Source: JBCAWW01 sp039024315 (GTDB taxonomy: Bacteria > Bacteroidota > Bacteroidia > J057). Taken from it: a stretch of 55,231 nt of DNA. Within the stretch, counting starts at the first letter, position 1; each line of letters opens with the position of its first letter. Shown here one piece after another: positions 1 through 8,626 of this stretch. The stretch covers positions 1 through 55,231 of the forward strand of contig JBCCQN010000025.1 in the NCBI GenBank assembly GCA_039024315.1, in the 5' to 3' direction. The notes under the pieces were generated by a model that was not told the origin of the DNA, ran no database searches, and saw only the letters and a program-made list of their open reading frames with translations. The translations under genes were made by a program, and so were the position numbers.

Positions 1-122
1 AGAGCTTGTCAGCACTGCCTACTAGACTTATATCGGCTGACTCTGTATATTTCGCTTGCTTCCTGCGATGGCCATGAAGATCATGATGCCGATGATAGGC
101 TTTCCACAGGGGAGCAAACTCG
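1..122. other. Left edge, no confident gene
   Basis: The S41 reading frame beginning at 123 cannot be extended leftwards: it meets TAG at 96-98 and TGA at 93-95 and 75-77. No forward frame here looks like the PDZ domain expected upstream of an S41 catalytic core. One minus-strand frame is open across the whole stretch, but I do not recognise the product. This may be a rearrangement junction or a decayed 5' end. Confidence 0.4.
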
Positions 123-974
123 GTGAACTTCGAATTAACGTTCCGCGAAGCGGATGCTACCCTAAAAACGGTCACAATCAATGCGCTTCCAATGGCCCAA
201 ATTTTGGCGCAAAAGCCTAGCTTAGACGCTCGCAATCGTTTAGCAGAAGAAAAATATACTTTTAAGCTTCAAGACGATATCGCATTGTTAAAAGTGAAAA
301 GTTTCCAGCCTGAAAAAGCACTGAGTTATCGAAAATTTTTAGCGAATGCGTTTAAACAGTTGCAGGATCAAAAAGTCCAAGCCCTACTGCTTGACCTAAG
401 AGATAATGGCGGGGGCTATCCGGAGGCGACTTGGCAATTGTTACGTTATTTGATCGATGAACCTGTACAAGCCAGTTTAGTGGAGTACGCTATGGTGGAT
501 CAAATTCCTGCACCACATGATTTTGAGGAGGAGATGTTTTTTAAGCACTTTCATCGGCAAAAAAAGGTCTTTGTCGATAGCATGTTTGAAATAAAAGGTG
601 CTCAAAGGATTTTAAAGCCTTATAAGAAAGCCTATCGAGGGCCTTTGTACGTCCTGATGAATGCAGCTAGTGCTTCCGCAACGGGAGAATTTCTCGGACA
701 ACTAAAAACCCATACTGAGGCAGTTTTTATGGGGGAGGAAGCCGGCAGTAATCCTGTTAGCCAAAGTGCCAGCGATCTCCTAAAGCTGACTTTGCCCAAT
801 AGCAAAATCAGAGTGGTGATTCCCGCGATACAATCCATTTCTCGGGTTGATTTCCCCAACGACGGTCATGGTATTAGGCCTGATGTGGAATGTATCCCGA
901 GTATCGAATCTGTTTTAGCAGGAGAAGACGAATTGCTGGTTAAGGCTTTGCAGATGGTTCATGCGCAAAAATAA
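123..974 (+). CDS. S41-family peptidase, N-terminally incomplete
   Basis: Serine peptidase of the C-terminal-processing (S41) family, which normally cleaves periplasmic or exported proteins. The core is visible: DLRDNGGG at residues 91-98 and the nucleophile region AASASATGEF at 181-190. The family's usual downstream SFGKG lysine motif is not obvious; GEEAGSN stands in its place, as in divergent S41 members. Residues 3-20 read like the last strands of a PDZ domain, so the signal peptide and most of the PDZ domain are missing. The GTG start is only the first available codon, and stops lie just upstream. An R1 repeat at 139-153 encodes part of LTFREAD. The gene may be a fragment. Confidence 0.7.
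   Translation: MNFELTFREADATLKTVTINALPMAQILAQKPSLDARNRLAEEKYTFKLQDDIALLKVKSFQPEKALSYRKFLANAFKQLQDQKVQALLLDLRDNGGGYPEATWQLLRYLIDEPVQASLVEYAMVDQIPAPHDFEEEMFFKHFHRQKKVFVDSMFEIKGAQRILKPYKKAYRGPLYVLMNAASASATGEFLGQLKTHTEAVFMGEEAGSNPVSQSASDLLKLTLPNSKIRVVIPAIQSISRVDFPNDGHGIRPDVECIPSIESVLAGEDELLVKALQMVHAQK
139..153 (+). repeat. R1 short repeat, in frame in S41 gene
   Basis: CGTTCCGCGAAGCGG, an R1 copy that encodes FREA in the peptidase. Confidence 0.6.
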
Positions 975-1005
975 AGGCATTGCGGCCTCAAAATCGCAAT
1001 GCCTT
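974..1005 (-). terminator. Hairpin terminator between convergent genes
   Basis: An 11-bp perfect stem (AAGGCATTGCG at 974-984 with its complement at 995-1005) lies between convergent genes. Read on the minus strand it is followed by TTATTTTT, so it best fits the end of the membrane protein gene at 1027-1635. It also closes the S41 gene. Confidence 0.7.
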
Positions 1006-1026
1006 GATAGGAAGACTAAATAGACC

Positions 1027-1635
1027 CTAGCTAAAAGTTACTTCAGCGGCAGGTTTGGTGTAGCGTTGATAAGTACGGTAGCCCATATAAGCGAATCCTA
1101 GCAGCCCGAGGATGAGCACTCCGGTAGGGCCGATAAATTCAACTGCGCTAGCCAGTAATTGCTTCAAACCACTACGTCTGCCCGTAGCTTGGTATTCGAT
1201 CCCGTTTTGGGCGTCGATGGCCATGCCCCTGGCTACCCAAGTAAACACTGGGATGAGCACTAGGGCCAAGATATTTAATAGCAGTGGTTGCATCTTTGAC
1301 TCTTCAGCTACGCTGCGGTTGAGATTGTTGACTTGGCCTATTTCGGAGACAATAGCCTCTTGTAAAGACGCATCGTCTAAAGTGACAGATTCACTCTTTT
1401 CTTTGCCATCCTTTTCATAGCGAATTTGGATGGAGGCCTGCTTTTCATTGTATTTAACTAGCGTAACCTTATGTAGCGGAATTACCTTTACGCTTTCGAG
1501 CATACCTGATTTTTCGGCGGAGGCAAGGAGTGAGTCAAAGGTAGAATGTCCTTTTGAGCTGATGATGATGTTTTCGTCAGAGAAGCCAAAAACTTTACGG
1601 TTCTTCTCTTCTAGTTTGATGATTTGATTTTTCAT
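1027..1635 (-). CDS. Two-TM membrane protein, unknown function
   Basis: A 202-residue protein I do not recognise. Residues 1-115 are soluble and charged, with a beta-rich pattern (GKEKSESVTL) that could be a PH-like or sensor domain. Two hydrophobic segments follow, near 118-138 and 165-188, then a basic cytoplasmic end. There is no signal peptide, so the N-terminal domain is probably cytoplasmic. The ATG at 1633-1635 is followed by a good N-terminus. It is transcribed alone, convergent with the S41 gene. No family assignment is possible from the sequence alone. Confidence 0.65.
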   Translation of the reverse strand: MKNQIIKLEEKNRKVFGFSDENIIISSKGHSTFDSLLASAEKSGMLESVKVIPLHKVTLVKYNEKQASIQIRYEKDGKEKSESVTLDDASLQEAIVSEIGQVNNLNRSVAEESKMQPLLLNILALVLIPVFTWVARGMAIDAQNGIEYQATGRRSGLKQLLASAVEFIGPTGVLILGLLGFAYMGYRTYQRYTKPAAEVTFS

Positions 1636-1945
1636 TGAAGATTAAAGTTATGCTGGCATAGTGCGTGCGTTGATGATAAGGCACTATCACCCATATTGTG
1701 TTGTATCTAAAAAGTAGGATTTAGACGCATCGCGCCTAAGGATAGAATGCTGTTTTCTAACTTGAGTTGTGTGTGCTTCATGATTGCGAGGCCCAATTTT
1801 CAGATTTTTTTCGATTGTTCCAAATAAAAGATATTTGCAAAAGTGGTAGGAGCTAAGGGTGAGAAAAGTCTCTTTGATTGCTTGGCGAGAAATAAATGCA
1901 GATTTTAAGGGAGCAGTACCTACTCATCACGGAGATATCTACGTG
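1636..1945. other. Intergenic region, divergent leaders
   Basis: About 310 bases between divergently transcribed genes. It must hold both promoters, but I find no clean TAnnTTTG box and no repeat or hairpin. A GTG-started extension of the downstream frame from 1859 exists, but it would place a signal peptide about 36 residues inside the protein, so I do not use it. Confidence 0.4.
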
Positions 1946-3454
1946 ATGAGTGAAAACCACATTTTTATGTATATCCGAATTTATTTGGCATTGTTTCTTT
2001 TGGGCGGGGCTTCCTATACCTTATCGGCTCAAGATTATCGTCTCTTTTTCAAAGAACGCAATACCTTTTTTGAGGAAGGCAATAAGGCTTTTTCGCTAGA
2101 TAGCATTGAGATAGCCGGTATTGATGAAATTTGGCATAACTATGAAGCTAAGCCAGTTTGTCGTGGGGATTGGACAGATGAGGATAGTAGCATGATTTGG
2201 CTTACTGAGCCCTTTACATACGACTCTATTATCGGGAATTATCATTTCTTGAATAGAGATAGTGATACAATAGTTTTTCAATCGCAGGCATCCTTGGATG
2301 AAAGATGGGTATTATTTCGCTTTCCCGATAGTAGTTATATCGAAGCAAGGGTACAGGCGGTAGAAGCAGAATCATTCCTTGATATTAAGGACAGCGTAAA
2401 AAAAGCCGTTCTTCAACTATATTCTGCAAATGGGGACAGCTTAGCTAGCGAATGGAATAGCACTTTGGTTCAATGGAGTCAATCCTTGGGGGTAGTGCAT
2501 TTTTTTAATGTTTATAAGTTTCCTAAGGAAAAAGAGCTCTTTCCAGTAATTGGGCTTAGCAATCCTCGAATTGGTTTTGGTGGCCTGACAGATTCTGACT
2601 TTGGAGATTTAAAGGTAGGTACTATTTGGCAGCTATGGTCAAATTCAAGTGGTCGTTACTACGAGGTCAATACCTATAGCAGTTTTGAGATCTTGTCTCT
2701 ACTGGGCAATGATCAGTATATGGTGCGAAGGCAAATGGGCAGATCAAACTACCAGAACCCAGATGGTGGACAAGAAACCATCGATACAACTTATAGTGAT
2801 ACAACCCTAATAATGGACTTAGCTGTTCCCCGATTAGGGGAAGAAGAATTACCATTTCGCGAGAGTGAAGATGGTTTTATTCGCTATCGCTACCAAGGAA
2901 GTATAGGGCGCTGGCAGAAAAATATTCAATATGCAATCCCCCCTAACCAAAGCTACTGGCAACAAACAAATAGTCCTTGTATCACTTGGTACCCCGGTAA
3001 TGAAGATATTTATTATAATAATCTCATCGAAGGTTTACCCATATTATTTTCCTCTAGGAGTGGTGGGATGGGGCAGCATGTTTACTCTGGGAGTACTCGT
3101 ATCCGCTACCTAAAAGACGAAATAGGGGAATTTGGTCAAATGGTTGATTTTCAGCCCTTTATTGACTACGTTGCTGTGGATCCACCCACCCCCATCCCGA
3201 CCCAACCCCTTGTTGATTTGGCTACACTCTACCCCAATCCTGTCCAAGAGGAACTCAATTTTTGGGTAGATGAGCAAAAGTATGAAGGCCCCATCATCAT
3301 GACTATCTACAACATCTACGGCCAACAAGTGTTGAGTCGGGAGCTAGAAGTTGATATCCCTATCAATCTGACTAGGCTCGCGCCTGGGATTTATCAGGTC
3401 TACATGTTCCATTCAAATGATTTGATTTTTCAAGGAAAGCTCAAAAAATTGTAA
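1946..3454 (+). CDS. Secreted protein with T9SS sorting domain
   Basis: A large extracellular or surface protein of unknown function exported by the Bacteroidota type IX system. The signal peptide is MYIRIYLALFLLGGASYTLS before AQDYR. The final 80 residues form a type A C-terminal sorting domain: LYPNPVQEELNFWV, YNIYGQQV and LAPGIYQVY. The middle is rich in Ser, Tyr, Trp and Asp without a domain I recognise. ATG codons at 1946 and 1967 both fit; 1967 puts the hydrophobic core immediately after the start. Sec carries it to the periplasm, and T9SS then secretes or anchors it after removing the tail. Confidence 0.8.
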   Translation: MSENHIFMYIRIYLALFLLGGASYTLSAQDYRLFFKERNTFFEEGNKAFSLDSIEIAGIDEIWHNYEAKPVCRGDWTDEDSSMIWLTEPFTYDSIIGNYHFLNRDSDTIVFQSQASLDERWVLFRFPDSSYIEARVQAVEAESFLDIKDSVKKAVLQLYSANGDSLASEWNSTLVQWSQSLGVVHFFNVYKFPKEKELFPVIGLSNPRIGFGGLTDSDFGDLKVGTIWQLWSNSSGRYYEVNTYSSFEILSLLGNDQYMVRRQMGRSNYQNPDGGQETIDTTYSDTTLIMDLAVPRLGEEELPFRESEDGFIRYRYQGSIGRWQKNIQYAIPPNQSYWQQTNSPCITWYPGNEDIYYNNLIEGLPILFSSRSGGMGQHVYSGSTRIRYLKDEIGEFGQMVDFQPFIDYVAVDPPTPIPTQPLVDLATLYPNPVQEELNFWVDEQKYEGPIIMTIYNIYGQQVLSRELEVDIPINLTRLAPGIYQVYMFHSNDLIFQGKLKKL

Positions 3455-3481
3455 ACTAGTAAAGCGATAATACTGATCAGC

Positions 3482-4042
3482 ATGCTAGGTACTACCGAAA
3501 GTAAAACCGAAGCCCTCAAGCAGCCCTGGATTCAAGCGGGCTATAGGCTCTTTGCCAAGTTAGGTCCTCAAGGCTTGAAAATAGAGGTGATTGCCCGCCA
3601 AGTACAAAAGAGTAAGTCTTCTTTTTACCATCATTTTGCCGACTTAGAGGTCTTCACGGAGCATTTATTGCACTTGCATGTCGAACAGACTGCCTTGATC
3701 TCAGAAAAAGAAAAACGCTGTCAAAATATTGATCCTGAATTGATTGCAGTCTTGGTGGAGCATAAGCAAGATCTCCTTTTCAATCGCCAATTGCGTATCA
3801 ATCGGGAAGTACCGGCCTTCAAAGCCTGCTTTGAAAAATCCAATCAGTATGTCGCAGAATCCTTTTTGCCCCTTTGGGTGAGCGAATTAGGCCTAACCCA
3901 AAAACCCCAACTCGCTCACTTAGTACTTGGCTTAGCTACAGAAAATTTCTATCTCCAGATCACCGAAGAAAACCTCAATCACGATTGGTTGGCGGCTTAC
4001 TTTCACCAAATCCATCATATGGTAGTAGCTTTTCAGGCTTAG
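3482..4042 (+). CDS. TetR/AcrR-family transcriptional regulator
   Basis: A 186-residue DNA-binding repressor of the TetR type. The N-terminal helix-turn-helix spans roughly residues 15-60: GYRLFAKLGPQGLKIEVIAR followed by SKSSFYHHFADLE, the recognition-helix pattern of the family. The remaining helices form the ligand and dimer domain, which cannot be assigned to a ligand. It starts 27 bases after the T9SS protein and ends 33 bases before a beta-barrel gene on the same strand, so it may control one or both. TetR proteins usually act on their own or adjacent promoters. Confidence 0.85.
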   Translation: MLGTTESKTEALKQPWIQAGYRLFAKLGPQGLKIEVIARQVQKSKSSFYHHFADLEVFTEHLLHLHVEQTALISEKEKRCQNIDPELIAVLVEHKQDLLFNRQLRINREVPAFKACFEKSNQYVAESFLPLWVSELGLTQKPQLAHLVLGLATENFYLQITEENLNHDWLAAYFHQIHHMVVAFQA

Positions 4043-4075
4043 TCGTAATTTTGCAGTCCGTATCAAACTGCTTTT

Positions 4076-4573
4076 ATGAAGACCCTGAACAAATCAATCT
4101 TGCTATATCTCTGCCTAGGCTTTGCTTTAGGTACCCAAGCCCAAAATCGCGATCTATCTCTTACATTAAGCCTCGGGATCGGGACTCCTCTTCTCGATAA
4201 TGGACCCTCTTTCCATTTGGGCCTCAATCCTACTTACAAACTCGCGCCGATCTTTTCTCTGGAAGGTCAGATTTCCTATATCCGGACCCAAATCAATGGT
4301 AGCTTTTTATCAGGCAGAACGGGTAATAGTAATACCTTAAACCTACTTGCCGGTGGCCGGCTATATCTATTGTCCGAAGGCCGTAATGTGCGTCCCTATC
4401 TAAATTTGCTTGTCGGTACGGTCTATGAACAGGAGCAATTGGACGGAACTGAATCCAGTCAATGGGGTTTTGGCTATTCGGCGGGAGCCTATGTCGAATT
4501 CAATAGTTTAGTAGTTGGGCTGTCTCTAGATGCGCCTCAGTATCTACTCCTCAAAGTGGGCTATCGCCTTTAA
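4076..4573 (+). CDS. Outer-membrane beta-barrel protein
   Basis: A 165-residue protein with a clear signal peptide (MKTLNKSILLYLCLGFALGT, then QAQN). Alternating hydrophobic/polar strands follow, ending in the aromatic-basic tail LLLKVGYRL. This is the pattern of small outer-membrane barrels (PorT or OmpA-like) common in Bacteroidota. Repeated Gly-rich turns and strands such as LNLLAGGRLYLL and GFGYSAGAYVEF support 6-8 strands. No ligand or pore function can be inferred. It follows the TetR gene closely and may be co-transcribed with it. Confidence 0.7.
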   Translation: MKTLNKSILLYLCLGFALGTQAQNRDLSLTLSLGIGTPLLDNGPSFHLGLNPTYKLAPIFSLEGQISYIRTQINGSFLSGRTGNSNTLNLLAGGRLYLLSEGRNVRPYLNLLVGTVYEQEQLDGTESSQWGFGYSAGAYVEFNSLVVGLSLDAPQYLLLKVGYRL

Positions 4574-4575
4574 GC

Positions 4576-4597
4576 ACTCCCGAAAGCTTTCGGGAGT
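4576..4597. repeat. R2 palindrome acting as bidirectional terminator
   Basis: ACTCCCGAAAGCTTTCGGGA plus GT forms a near-perfect palindrome. It is the terminal module of the R2 element, here alone, and sits between convergent genes where it can terminate transcription from both sides. Confidence 0.75.
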
Positions 4598-4607
4598 AAT
4601 CCTAAAC

Positions 4608-5411
4608 TCAATACAGCATCAACTTCTGATAAAAAATCCTTTCCTCTGTCTGTAAACGGATAAAATAGGTCCCAGCGGCTAAGTGCCTCAAATCAAAGGT
4701 ATAGTTGCCCTGATCCTCAAGGGCAATGGTTTCCCCAGCCAAGGATAATAATTCAACTCCCTCAACGGCCGCTTGCTTGGAGAGCTCCAGCTGCACCCAA
4801 CCGTCACTTGGATTAGGATAGAGCCTTAGGTTTTGTGCTAGCCAAGCTTGCTCGATGCTGACGCTGCTACCATCGATATACAAATCATCAATCGTTGCGT
4901 CTAGCCAATTGACGATGGTCTTGTAGCGAAAAGCTAGGTAGGAACTGCCATTATGAGCAGGTACTGCCAAGGCACTATCTGTTCGCCAAACATTGTCATT
5001 GAGGTAGGTGCTGTCGGTATATAATCTGATGATAGTTTGACTGGAGGCCGTATCGGGATGGGGATGGTCGGTCAAGACATAAAGCGCGATGGTATCCACC
5101 CCAAATGGGGTCCCAAAGCCCGCAAAACGGTAGCGCAAAGAGTCAATCATGCCACCATTAGCAAAATCAAAGGGCGGAGACACCATCCAGTCATCCGTGA
5201 CATCAGTGCCACCCACTGGATAAAAGTGTAGCAAACTGTTAGTGGTAAATTCCCACTGATAGCTAGGATTAGAACCTGCTCCCAAACGATATTGCGTCCA
5301 GCCGGCTTGTTCGCTACTATCGTTAAAGCCGGTATAATAGGGGAGAGTGGTCTGAGCCCTTAGGCTAAGGCTTGTCATGAGACAAAAGGCCAAAAAGGTA
5401 AATTTGTGCAT
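4608..5411 (-). CDS. Secreted choice-of-anchor J protein, T9SS
   Basis: An extracellular protein with a signal peptide (MHKFTFLAFCLMTSLSLRAQ), a jelly-roll domain of the choice-of-anchor J/cleaved-adhesin type (LPYYTGFND, WTQYRLG, DDWMVSPPFDF, SSYLAFRY) and a type A T9SS sorting domain (NLRLYPNPSDGWVQLEL ... LAAGTYFIRL). The jelly-roll family typically binds carbohydrate or protein on the cell surface. I start at the ATG of 5409-5411, because the frame opens 19 codons earlier but those residues are charged and precede the signal peptide. It is convergent with the beta-barrel gene, separated by an R2 palindrome. Confidence 0.8.
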   Translation of the reverse strand: MHKFTFLAFCLMTSLSLRAQTTLPYYTGFNDSSEQAGWTQYRLGAGSNPSYQWEFTTNSLLHFYPVGGTDVTDDWMVSPPFDFANGGMIDSLRYRFAGFGTPFGVDTIALYVLTDHPHPDTASSQTIIRLYTDSTYLNDNVWRTDSALAVPAHNGSSYLAFRYKTIVNWLDATIDDLYIDGSSVSIEQAWLAQNLRLYPNPSDGWVQLELSKQAAVEGVELLSLAGETIALEDQGNYTFDLRHLAAGTYFIRLQTEERIFYQKLMLY

Positions 5412-5486
5412 AAGCTGAAGTTTTTGGATGTTGTTGAGATGACGAGGGGAGCGTTCAGCTTGCTGCACCTAAGCGATAAATAGCAA

Positions 5487-5505
5487 TAGCTCCATATTGG
5501 AGCTA
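5487..5505 (-). terminator. Hairpin at end of oxidoreductase operon
   Basis: TAGCTCCA at 5487-5494 pairs with TGGAGCTA at 5498-5505 around a 3-base loop. Read on the minus strand, it lies 26 bases after the SDR stop codon and is followed by TTGCTATTTA. It is a plausible weak terminator. Confidence 0.5.
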
Positions 5506-5530
5506 CTGCATGCTTACAAATGTGGTTTGC

Positions 5531-6334
5531 TTAATCTTTGGAAAGCATCTCCTCGGTTAGCTTGATCAAAGCCGCCACCTTTTGCTCATCATAAGCATCG
5601 GCATGGGCGGGCCCAAAACCACCGCGATCGTTATCATAGTACTTTCCCGTCATGCCTTGATAAGCCTGCCCCACCGCGAGATCATAAATGATGTTGGCGC
5701 CTTTGTCGGCAGGGCTCCAATACCTCCCATAAGCCTCTTGTACCATGCGAGTGTTTAACAAGGAACCTGGATTCAAGGCTAATATCGCGATGTCGGGATG
5801 CTGCTTGGCTAGATGAAAACTCCACATAGTCAGGGCCAACTTGCTCTGGGCGTAGGTTTCGCTTTCGTGGCTTTGATCCGTTCCTCGCAAAATTGCTGGA
5901 CTGACGGGCGCTTGGGCTGCCGAGCTAAGATTGATGATCTGAGGGGCCTCTGCTGCTGCTAAAAGAGGCAAAAGGGATTCTGTCAATAAATAAGGCGCTA
6001 GATAATTGACGACCATTCGGATATCCAAACCCTCCTTATTTGTCGCCTGAGCACTTTTGAAGATACCTGCATTATTGATCAAAATGTCGAGGCTAGGGAT
6101 GGCCGTTTTTATTTCCTCACCTAGCTTGCGGACTGCCCCTAAATCAGCAAAATCAGCGGTAAACCCTATGAGTTGAGCGGGCTGCGCAACGGTTTTGATC
6201 TCTGCGATTAGCTTTTGCAGCTTTTGTGGGCTTCTGCCATGTAAGATGATACGATGCCCATCTTGGGCGAATTTGATGGCAGCCAGTTTGCCTATGCCAT
6301 TGGTGCTGCCAGTGATAAATATGGTTTTACTCAC
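5531..6334 (-). CDS. SDR-family NAD(P)-dependent oxidoreductase
   Basis: A 267-residue classical short-chain dehydrogenase/reductase with a Rossmann fold. The cofactor loop is TGSTNGIG at residues 9-16, followed by NNAG at 87-90, the catalytic Ser near 138 (LSSAA), Tyr161 and Lys165 (YAQSK). HGRSP after strand 2 suggests NADP. The overall pattern is closest to retinol dehydrogenase/WW-oxidoreductase-like SDRs; the substrate is unknown. Its start overlaps the end of the luciferase-like gene by 8 bases, so the two are translationally coupled. Confidence 0.88.
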   Translation of the reverse strand: MSKTIFITGSTNGIGKLAAIKFAQDGHRIILHGRSPQKLQKLIAEIKTVAQPAQLIGFTADFADLGAVRKLGEEIKTAIPSLDILINNAGIFKSAQATNKEGLDIRMVVNYLAPYLLTESLLPLLAAAEAPQIINLSSAAQAPVSPAILRGTDQSHESETYAQSKLALTMWSFHLAKQHPDIAILALNPGSLLNTRMVQEAYGRYWSPADKGANIIYDLAVGQAYQGMTGKYYDNDRGGFGPAHADAYDEQKVAALIKLTEEMLSKD

Positions 6335-7301
6335 TTTTTACGGTTTGTCGGTTATGAAAATGCTGTAATACTTTATTTGCCAGGCGATCAAGGGCCTTTT
6401 CTATGGGCATCGTATTGAAACGAAGGTTGATCGCCACGTGATTGACGCCCACTTCTTGGAGCATCTCAAAATAATCCCTGAGATAGTTAGCTCCGATCCT
6501 AAAGCCTAAGGGAATAGCAAGCGGTTTGGCATCATCATCATCCTGGAGGTCCACATAAAGCGGTTGCATGAAGGGCTTATCATGCGCATGACCCTCGGCG
6601 ATGAGTTTACGCCACTGTACGATACTGTATTTTTGCTGCCCTAGATTTTTGGGATAAGACATCCAACCGTCCCCATGTTCAGCATTCCATTCGAGGCTTT
6701 GGCGACTATAACCTGTGATCAGCAAAGGGATCTTTTTGCCTTTGGGTTTGGGGAGGGGATCGATCTGCCCATTTAGTTGCCCAAAGCGGTTGGCCTCCAT
6801 TTGGGGGAAGCTTTCTTGGCTTTTTCGGAGGTAGGCTACCGCTTCGCGGAACGCTTCTCCTCGGCTTTCGTAATCGATGCCCATAGCGGGATATTCGTCA
6901 TAGCGGTCTCCCGAGGCAATACCCAGTATCATCCTACCACCTGAGAGTTGATCGATAGTTGCAGCAGACTTGGCCACGTGCAAAGGATGGTGCAAGGGCA
7001 AAGCAATACTGGCGATCCCGAGCCCTATTTCTGTCGTTTGACCAGCAAGATAGCCGAGATAGGTGAAAGGATCATAGGTCTGACCAGCATCGCCAAAGCT
7101 CGGCACGTTGAACGGAATATCCCTTAGCCAAATGGCTTTGAAACCCAAGCGTTCAACTAGTTGAACCCGCTCAAGGTGCTGTTGCATACTCGGCACGGGA
7201 CCATGCGGATAATGCTCTATAGGGACCACTATGCCCAAGCTCAGCTTACCAGCCTGAAAGACGCTATTGTAGGCGCGGTTTATGGATTCAAATGATTTCA
7301 T
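6327..7301 (-). CDS. Luciferase-like (LLM) flavin oxidoreductase
   Basis: A flavin-dependent TIM-barrel oxidoreductase of the bacterial luciferase superfamily, resembling the BA3436-type subfamily. Visible features are LSLGIVVPIEHYP, KAIWLRDIP, the cofactor-region IASIALPLHHPLHVAKSAAT and LSGGRMILGIASGDR, followed by PLLITGYSRQSLEW. Substrate is unknown. I choose the ATG at 7299-7301: the longer frame would need a TTG at 7328 lying inside the R2 repeat. An R1 copy at 6839-6854 encodes EAFREAV. The gene forms an operon with the SDR downstream. Confidence 0.85.
   Translation of the reverse strand: MKSFESINRAYNSVFQAGKLSLGIVVPIEHYPHGPVPSMQQHLERVQLVERLGFKAIWLRDIPFNVPSFGDAGQTYDPFTYLGYLAGQTTEIGLGIASIALPLHHPLHVAKSAATIDQLSGGRMILGIASGDRYDEYPAMGIDYESRGEAFREAVAYLRKSQESFPQMEANRFGQLNGQIDPLPKPKGKKIPLLITGYSRQSLEWNAEHGDGWMSYPKNLGQQKYSIVQWRKLIAEGHAHDKPFMQPLYVDLQDDDDAKPLAIPLGFRIGANYLRDYFEMLQEVGVNHVAINLRFNTMPIEKALDRLANKVLQHFHNRQTVKSE
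6839..6854 (-). repeat. R1 short repeat, in frame in LLM gene
   Basis: CCGCTTCGCGGAACGC. On the coding strand it encodes AFREA. Confidence 0.7.
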
Positions 7302-7315
7302 GATGCTTGATTTTA

Positions 7316-7440
7316 AGTACTTAGACAACAGTATTTAGTAGTAAGACCTGGGAAAACTGGTTTATATGGTTCAGCAAGACCTTCTTTCTCCCTACTGAAT
7401 ACTCCCGAAAGCTTTCGGGATACTCCCTACTCGGTACTTA
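7316..7440 (+). repeat. R2 intergenic element, copy A
   Basis: A 125-base element between the dehydrogenase and luciferase-like genes. It begins AGTACTTAGACAACAGTATT, carries AAGACCTGGGAAAA and CAAGACCTTCTTTCTC, and ends with TACTGAATACTCCCGAAAGC and the rest of the palindrome. GTATTTAGTA near the start is nearly complementary to TACTGAATAC near the end, so it can fold as a long stem. Confidence 0.8.
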
Positions 7441-7465
7441 GGATGTGCAAACTGCAGCTAAGGAC

Positions 7466-8470
7466 TTAAAATCCGGCCAATACATTTTTGCCAATGGCCT
7501 TGCCACTCTCTTGCTGGATATGAGCCTCTTTGAGGGTTTCTACGCTTAGCTTACCGAGATTTTGTCTTACGGTAGAAATTAAAGTTCCTGCGTCAATCAG
7601 ACTAGAAACGCGATTGAGCAGCTCGTGCTGCTGGGCCATATCTTCCGTTTCAAACATCGAACGGGTGAACATAAACTCCCAGCTAAAGCTCAAGGCTTTG
7701 AGTTTGATCGCCCGTATGTCGATCTCCTGAGGATCATCAATGATGGCGATATGTCCCCTAGGCTTGATCAATTCTACAATCGCCGGAAAATGCCCCTCCG
7801 TACCCGAAAGAGAGGCTACATATTGGGGAGTGAGGCCCAAAGCTTGGCATTGTTCGACCAGGGATTGATGGTGGTTGATCACGTGATCAGCACCCATCTT
7901 TTGGGTCCAGGCGATGGTCTCAGGACGAGAAGCCGTAGCGATGACCGTCAAGTTGGTGAGCTTTTTGGCGAGCTGGATCAAAATGGAGCCTACGCCGCCA
8001 GCGCCACCGATGATGAGGATACTTTCGCCTTTTCCGCTTCCTTCTGCTACCCCTAGACAATCAAACAAGATCTCCCAAGCAGTGATCGAAGTGAGCGGTA
8101 AACCTGCTGCCTCAGCAAAGTCGAGGGATTGGGGTTTTTTGCCCACTATGCGTTCATCTACCGCGTGTAAGGCCGAATTGGTGCCGGGGCGAGTAAAATC
8201 GCCGGCATAAAAGACTTCGTCCCCCACTTTAAACTTGCTCACCTCAGCGCCAATGGCTTTGACGACGCCAGCGGCGTCATAGCCGATGACCTTTCTGCCG
8301 CTCTCAGGCGACATGCTCGCTCTTACTTTGACGTCTACAGGATTGACCGAGATACCTTTTACGGCCACCAAAAGGTCCTTAGGACCTAGACTGGGAGTAG
8401 CTGTTTCAAATGCTTCTAAGGCCTCAGGGGCGCTAATGGGACCTGATTTTTTATAACCGATTGCTTTCAT
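7466..8470 (-). CDS. Zinc-free medium-chain dehydrogenase / quinone reductase
   Basis: A 334-residue NADPH-dependent MDR-superfamily oxidoreductase, of the zinc-binding-alcohol-dehydrogenase-family type in annotation but without the catalytic Cys/His zinc set. Seen: VKGISVNPVDVKVR, VIGYDAAGVV, GDEVFYAG and the cofactor motif GGAGGVGSILIQLAK near 155-170. It probably reduces quinones or activated enones. It faces the AraC gene at 8627 and leads the oxidoreductase row, although R2 copy A separates it from the luciferase-like gene. Together the genes look like a redox or detoxification set. Confidence 0.85.
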   Translation of the reverse strand: MKAIGYKKSGPISAPEALEAFETATPSLGPKDLLVAVKGISVNPVDVKVRASMSPESGRKVIGYDAAGVVKAIGAEVSKFKVGDEVFYAGDFTRPGTNSALHAVDERIVGKKPQSLDFAEAAGLPLTSITAWEILFDCLGVAEGSGKGESILIIGGAGGVGSILIQLAKKLTNLTVIATASRPETIAWTQKMGADHVINHHQSLVEQCQALGLTPQYVASLSGTEGHFPAIVELIKPRGHIAIIDDPQEIDIRAIKLKALSFSWEFMFTRSMFETEDMAQQHELLNRVSSLIDAGTLISTVRQNLGKLSVETLKEAHIQQESGKAIGKNVLAGF

Positions 8471-8626
8471 ATAAGATCATCTGTTGCTATGTGACAAAGA
8501 TGCTCTTACTTGAGCGATAGCTTTAGGTATTTATAAAGGAATATTTGGTATAAATAAAGGTTAATTGAGGGGATTGCTTTAATTTATGCTGCATTTTAAC
8601 TAAATAATCCCTCATAATTAAACAAA

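Noticed and set aside
1..119. Open minus-strand frame at the left edge as a gene end
   Set aside because: It continues as an open frame antisense to the S41 gene and matches no family I know, so coding is not supported.
7625..8056. 143-codon plus-strand frame opposite the dehydrogenase
   Set aside because: Antisense shadow; the minus-strand protein has clear motifs.
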